DNA of 10,694 nt from Bacteroidales bacterium (GTDB taxonomy: Bacteria > Bacteroidota > Bacteroidia > Bacteroidales > BM520). The DNA lies in assembly GCA_023230285.1 (NCBI GenBank), contig JALNXP010000063.1, positions 1-10,694 of the forward strand, given 5' to 3'. Shown in pieces: positions 7,807 to 10,694 of this stretch. Below the pieces are notes generated by a model. That model saw only the letters and a program-made list of their open reading frames with translations, made no database searches and was not told the origin of the DNA. A program made the translations under genes and the position numbers. Positions within the stretch are counted from its first letter, which is position 1; every line of letters starts with the position of its first letter.

Positions 7807-8391
7807 ATGAAAAAAGAATATTCAAATGTAGAATTATTAGACTTGCTAAAGTCGGAGAATTTAAGCGTAGCTTACACCTACTTATATGACAGCGTGTATC
7901 CGTTTTTGCGTAATTTTGTGATTTTCAATAATGGAGTGGATATGGATGCGGAAGATGTTTTTCAAGATGCCTTATTAATTTTGGAGACAAAGATAAAGAA
8001 TGGCTTCGCATTTTATTGCTCTGTCGGAACCATCGTTTATAATGTGGGGAAAAAACTTTGGATAGATAAGTTGCGGCAGCAGGCAAAATCCGGAATAAAA
8101 GTTAGAGATATAATTTTGGATAATTTGTTGAATGAAGCAGAAGTTGAATATAGATTGGCGGAGTTGCAAAATCAGCGTGAAAGATTATTGAATAAACATT
8201 TTGACAGACAATCACAATCTTGTATAAACATACTAAAACTTTACATGAAAGGTGTAAAATCAGATGATATTGCAAAAAAATTAGGCTACTCGGGTGGAGG
8301 AGACTACGTGCGAAAAAGAATGCATCAATGTAAACAAAAATTGTTGGCATTGATGAAACAAGATCCGGAGTATGGCGACTTATTTAATTGA
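7807..8391 (+). CDS. Sigma-70 family RNA polymerase sigma factor (ECF-like)
   Basis: Predicted ECF-type sigma factor of 194 residues that would direct RNA polymerase to a specific promoter set. Region 2 covers about 20-95, with the typical DAEDVFQDALLILE stretch (47-60) and a VGTIVYNVGKKLWIDKLR segment corresponding to the promoter-melting part. Region 4 covers about 135-185 and has a helix-turn-helix: CINILKLYMKGVKSDDIAKK then LGYSGGGDYVRKRMHQCKQK. Between them lies a charged, Glu/Arg-rich linker. No anti-sigma factor gene is adjacent: the next gene, clpC, converges from the other side 10 bases away, and radC runs away on the left. Its signal and regulon cannot be inferred. The ATG at 7807 is chosen because it is the first in the frame and gives the usual N-terminus; it ends in TGA. 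Confidence 0.88.
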   Translation: MKKEYSNVELLDLLKSENLSVAYTYLYDSVYPFLRNFVIFNNGVDMDAEDVFQDALLILETKIKNGFAFYCSVGTIVYNVGKKLWIDKLRQQAKSGIKVRDIILDNLLNEAEVEYRLAELQNQRERLLNKHFDRQSQSCINILKLYMKGVKSDDIAKKLGYSGGGDYVRKRMHQCKQKLLALMKQDPEYGDLFN

Positions 8392-8401
8392 ACAAGTCAG
8401 G

Positions 8402-10694
8402 CTAAACCTTCTTAAGAATAACTTCAGGCTTAGTGTCTACATAGTCAACGATGACGGAAGCTTTATCTCGTTCAGGATTTAGTTGTATGACAGCTTCAGA
8501 TACAGGATCTTCGATGAATCTTTGTATTGCACGGTGCAAAGGTCTTGCGCCATATTGTATATCCCATTCATTGTCAATAATATAATTGATAAGTTCATCG
8601 GTAACTGTCAGCTCCATGTTTATTTCCTTCATACGGGCAGCTATACCTGCTATTTCAATAGCTATAATCTTTTTGATGTCATCTTTGCTCAGAGTATTAA
8701 AGTTGATGACTTCATCAATACGATTTAGAAATTCCGGCGAAAAGTTCTTTTTGAGAGCTTTGTCGATAATAGCTTTCGTGTTTTCGGAGATGTTATCGTT
8801 TTTATGGGAGTTGAAGCCGACACCGCCGCCAAATTCTTTAGCTTGTCGGCTGCCAATATTGGAAGTCATGATGATAATAGTATTTCTGAAATCTACTTTA
8901 CGACCAAGACCATCAGTCATCACACCATAATCCAGCATTTGCAGCATCACATTGTATACATCGGGATGTGCTTTTTCGATTTCATCTAATAAGACGACAG
9001 AGTAAGGTTTTCTTCTGACCATTTCGGTTAGTTGTCCACCTTCTTCGTAACCAACATAGCCCGGAGGAGCGCCAATAAGTCTTGAGACACTGAACTTCTC
9101 AACATATTCTCCCATGTCGATACGTATCAGAGAATCAGCAGAGTCAAACATGGTTTCAGCGAGGGTTTTTGCCAAATATGTTTTACCGACTCCCGTTTGC
9201 CCCAAAAATATGAAACTGCCTATAGGCTTATTAGGATTTTTAAGCCCGGCACGATTTCTACGTATAGCTTTGGCTATCTTGGAAACAGCCTCATCTTGCC
9301 CGACAACTTTTGTGGTCAGCTCTTTTTCTAAATTTATCAGCCTATTAGTCTCGTTACTCGAAATTTTATTCATCGGAATGCCGGTCATCATGGATACAAC
9401 TTCTGCAACATTCTCTTCTTTTACAATGTCAGGGTTCTCTTTGGAAGATTTTTTGTCTTTTTCCCATAGATTGTTTATGGTCTGATTTATTTTTTTCTCT
9501 TTAGTATATAGTTTACCTGCATCTTCAAATCTTTTCTCTTGAACCGCAACTTGCTTTTTGGAAAGAATAGTTGCCAAAGCAGCTTCATTGTCAGCAATTT
9601 CCTTGTATACCACAGATGAATGTTTGATATGTACTCTGGAACCTGCCTCATCCATGGCATCAATAGCCTTATCCGGTAAAAACCTGTCTGTAATGTATCT
9701 GTTTGTTAGTAAAACACAGGCATTAACAGCTTCTTCGCTAAATTTTACATGATGATGCTCTTCGTATTTCCCTTTGATGCTGTTAAGAATTTCTATTGTA
9801 TCTTCGCAAGATGTTGGCTCTATTACTACTTTTTGAAATCTGCGTTCAAAAGCCACATCTTTTTCTAAATATTGCCGGTACTCATCAAAAGTTGTCGTCC
9901 CAATACATTGGATTTCTCCTTTTGCCAATGCCGGTTTAAATATGCTTGAAGCATCAATGGACCCTGAGGCATTGCCAGCACCTATGAGAGTATGTATTTC
10001 ATCAATGAAAAGGATGATATTCTTATCTTGCTTTGCTTCATTTATAATGGCTTTTATGCGTTTTTCAAAGTCTCCGCGATACTTAGTTCCCGCAACTATT
10101 GAAGCTACATCTATCGAAAATATTTTTTTGTTATATAGATTTCTTGGAGTCTTTTTCTCAGCAATACGCAAAGCTAAACCTTCTATCATTGCTGACTTGC
10201 CTACTCCGGATTCTCCTATTATGATGGGATTGTTCTTCTTTCTCCTGCTCAAAATTTGAGACATACGCTCTAATTCTTTATCTCGCCCGACAATAATGTC
10301 AAGTTTGCCGGCTGCAGCTTCTGCTGTAATGTCACTACCAAAATCACTTAACTTAAATTTCTTGCTTTTGTCTTTCTTATAACCAAATAACTCTTCATCA
10401 TCAAAATCATCGTCAAAATCATCATCGTCATCATCATCATCATCATTGTAAAAATCATCGAAGTCTTCGTCTCCATTGTTATTTTGATTATATAAATCAT
10501 ATAAATCGTTGTCGTCAAATTTTGTTGGCTTGTTCCGATTCCCCGTAAACATATTTACAGTATCATCAACTTCATTGACATCATCTGAGAAATCAAACTC
10601 GTTTTCCGGTCCTAAATCGTCTTCATCGTTTTTGGGCTTTTGTTTTTTGCGTACAGGATGCTTATCTCCAATAGAAGTTTTACTTATTTTAGTC
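8402..10694 (-). CDS. clpC: ClpC-type AAA+ chaperone/protease ATPase, 5' partial
   Basis: ATPase subunit of a Clp protease that unfolds substrates and feeds them to ClpP. The frame is open to the right edge with 47 codons upstream of the ATG at 10552, so that ATG is probably internal and the N-terminal Clp_N domain lies outside the window. Numbered from that ATG: an acidic linker at 13-54; D1 with Walker A GESGVGKS (113-120), Walker B ILFIDE (180-185), pore-loop Tyr158 and arginine-finger candidates 237-238; a short UVR/M-like coiled coil (about 320-366); D2 with Walker A GQTGVGKT (451-458), Walker B VVLLDE (519-524), pore-loop GYVGYEEGG, arginine finger near R611 and sensor-2 GAR (668-670). 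The VGF tripeptide at 578-580 matches the ClpP-docking loop and separates it from ClpB. It ends in TAG, 10 bases from the sigma gene. The linker is unusually rich in Asp. Confidence 0.95.
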   Translation of the reverse strand, partial: TKISKTSIGDKHPVRKKQKPKNDEDDLGPENEFDFSDDVNEVDDTVNMFTGNRNKPTKFDDNDLYDLYNQNNNGDEDFDDFYNDDDDDDDDDFDDDFDDEELFGYKKDKSKKFKLSDFGSDITAEAAAGKLDIIVGRDKELERMSQILSRRKKNNPIIIGESGVGKSAMIEGLALRIAEKKTPRNLYNKKIFSIDVASIVAGTKYRGDFEKRIKAIINEAKQDKNIILFIDEIHTLIGAGNASGSIDASSIFKPALAKGEIQCIGTTTFDEYRQYLEKDVAFERRFQKVVIEPTSCEDTIEILNSIKGKYEEHHHVKFSEEAVNACVLLTNRYITDRFLPDKAIDAMDEAGSRVHIKHSSVVYKEIADNEAALATILSKKQVAVQEKRFEDAGKLYTKEKKINQTINNLWEKDKKSSKENPDIVKEENVAEVVSMMTGIPMNKISSNETNRLINLEKELTTKVVGQDEAVSKIAKAIRRNRAGLKNPNKPIGSFIFLGQTGVGKTYLAKTLAETMFDSADSLIRIDMGEYVEKFSVSRLIGAPPGYVGYEEGGQLTEMVRRKPYSVVLLDEIEKAHPDVYNVMLQMLDYGVMTDGLGRKVDFRNTIIIMTSNIGSRQAKEFGGGVGFNSHKNDNISENTKAIIDKALKKNFSPEFLNRIDEVINFNTLSKDDIKKIIAIEIAGIAARMKEINMELTVTDELINYIIDNEWDIQYGARPLHRAIQRFIEDPVSEAVIQLNPERDKASVIVDYVDTKPEVILKKV
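10418..10444 (-). repeat. Nine-codon Asp triplet repeat in the clpC linker
   Basis: On the plus strand this is a run of nine triplets (eight ATC and one GTC), which on the coding strand gives nine Asp codons in a row (eight GAT, one GAC). It lies between the Clp N-domain and D1, within a wider Asp/Asn-rich stretch. As a near-perfect trinucleotide repeat inside a coding region, its length could vary by slippage without breaking the frame. Confidence 0.9.

Overview
The window is an AT-rich chromosomal segment that most likely comes from the Bacteroidota, probably Bacteroidales. Three things point there: several genes closely match Bacteroidota family versions (FloA/NfeD pair, GuaA, a ClpC-type Clp ATPase, a LysM plus type-1 periplasmic-binding-fold protein), there are no clear Shine-Dalgarno sequences, and two genes are preceded by the TAnnTTTG -7 element typical of this phylum. 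The content is mainly core or housekeeping. I see no insertion sequence, phage, CRISPR array, tRNA or rRNA, and no gene-free stretch above about 120 bases.

Layout. Positions 1-1665 (+) hold the 3' part of a sodium-coupled transporter of the neurotransmitter:sodium symporter (NSS/SNF) family, followed 4 bases later by a 37-codon membrane microprotein resembling the MetS small subunit. The transporter frame continues to the left edge, but an amber codon at 66-68 sits where homologues have a conserved Trp, so this copy is either a very recent pseudogene or carries a base error. Positions 1709-3190 (+) hold an NfeD-like membrane protein and flotillin-like FloA in one operon with its own -7 element. 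Positions 3209-6992 (+) hold guaA (GMP synthase), with its own -7 element, and a closely spaced secreted protein with three LysM domains and a type-1 periplasmic binding fold. RadC (minus, 7004-7690) converges on that gene and diverges, across a 116-base intergenic region, from an ECF-like sigma factor (plus, 7807-8391). The sigma gene converges 10 bases from the end of clpC (minus, 8402 to the right edge), whose frame stays open to the edge, so its N-terminal domain lies outside the window.

How the genes work together. NfeD and FloA are an established pair that forms flotillin-like membrane assemblies. The transporter and the MetS-like peptide probably form one amino-acid importer. GuaA makes GMP; its LysM neighbour is an envelope protein with no obvious metabolic link. 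RadC, the sigma factor and ClpC look like separate units. I found no convincing new multi-gene system. The points that most repay a second look are the amber codon inside the transporter, an unusually long TM11-TM12 loop that looks like a beta barrel-sandwich hybrid domain, the -7 elements set so close to the ATG of nfeD and guaA that their mRNAs may be leaderless, and the poly-aspartate linker in ClpC.
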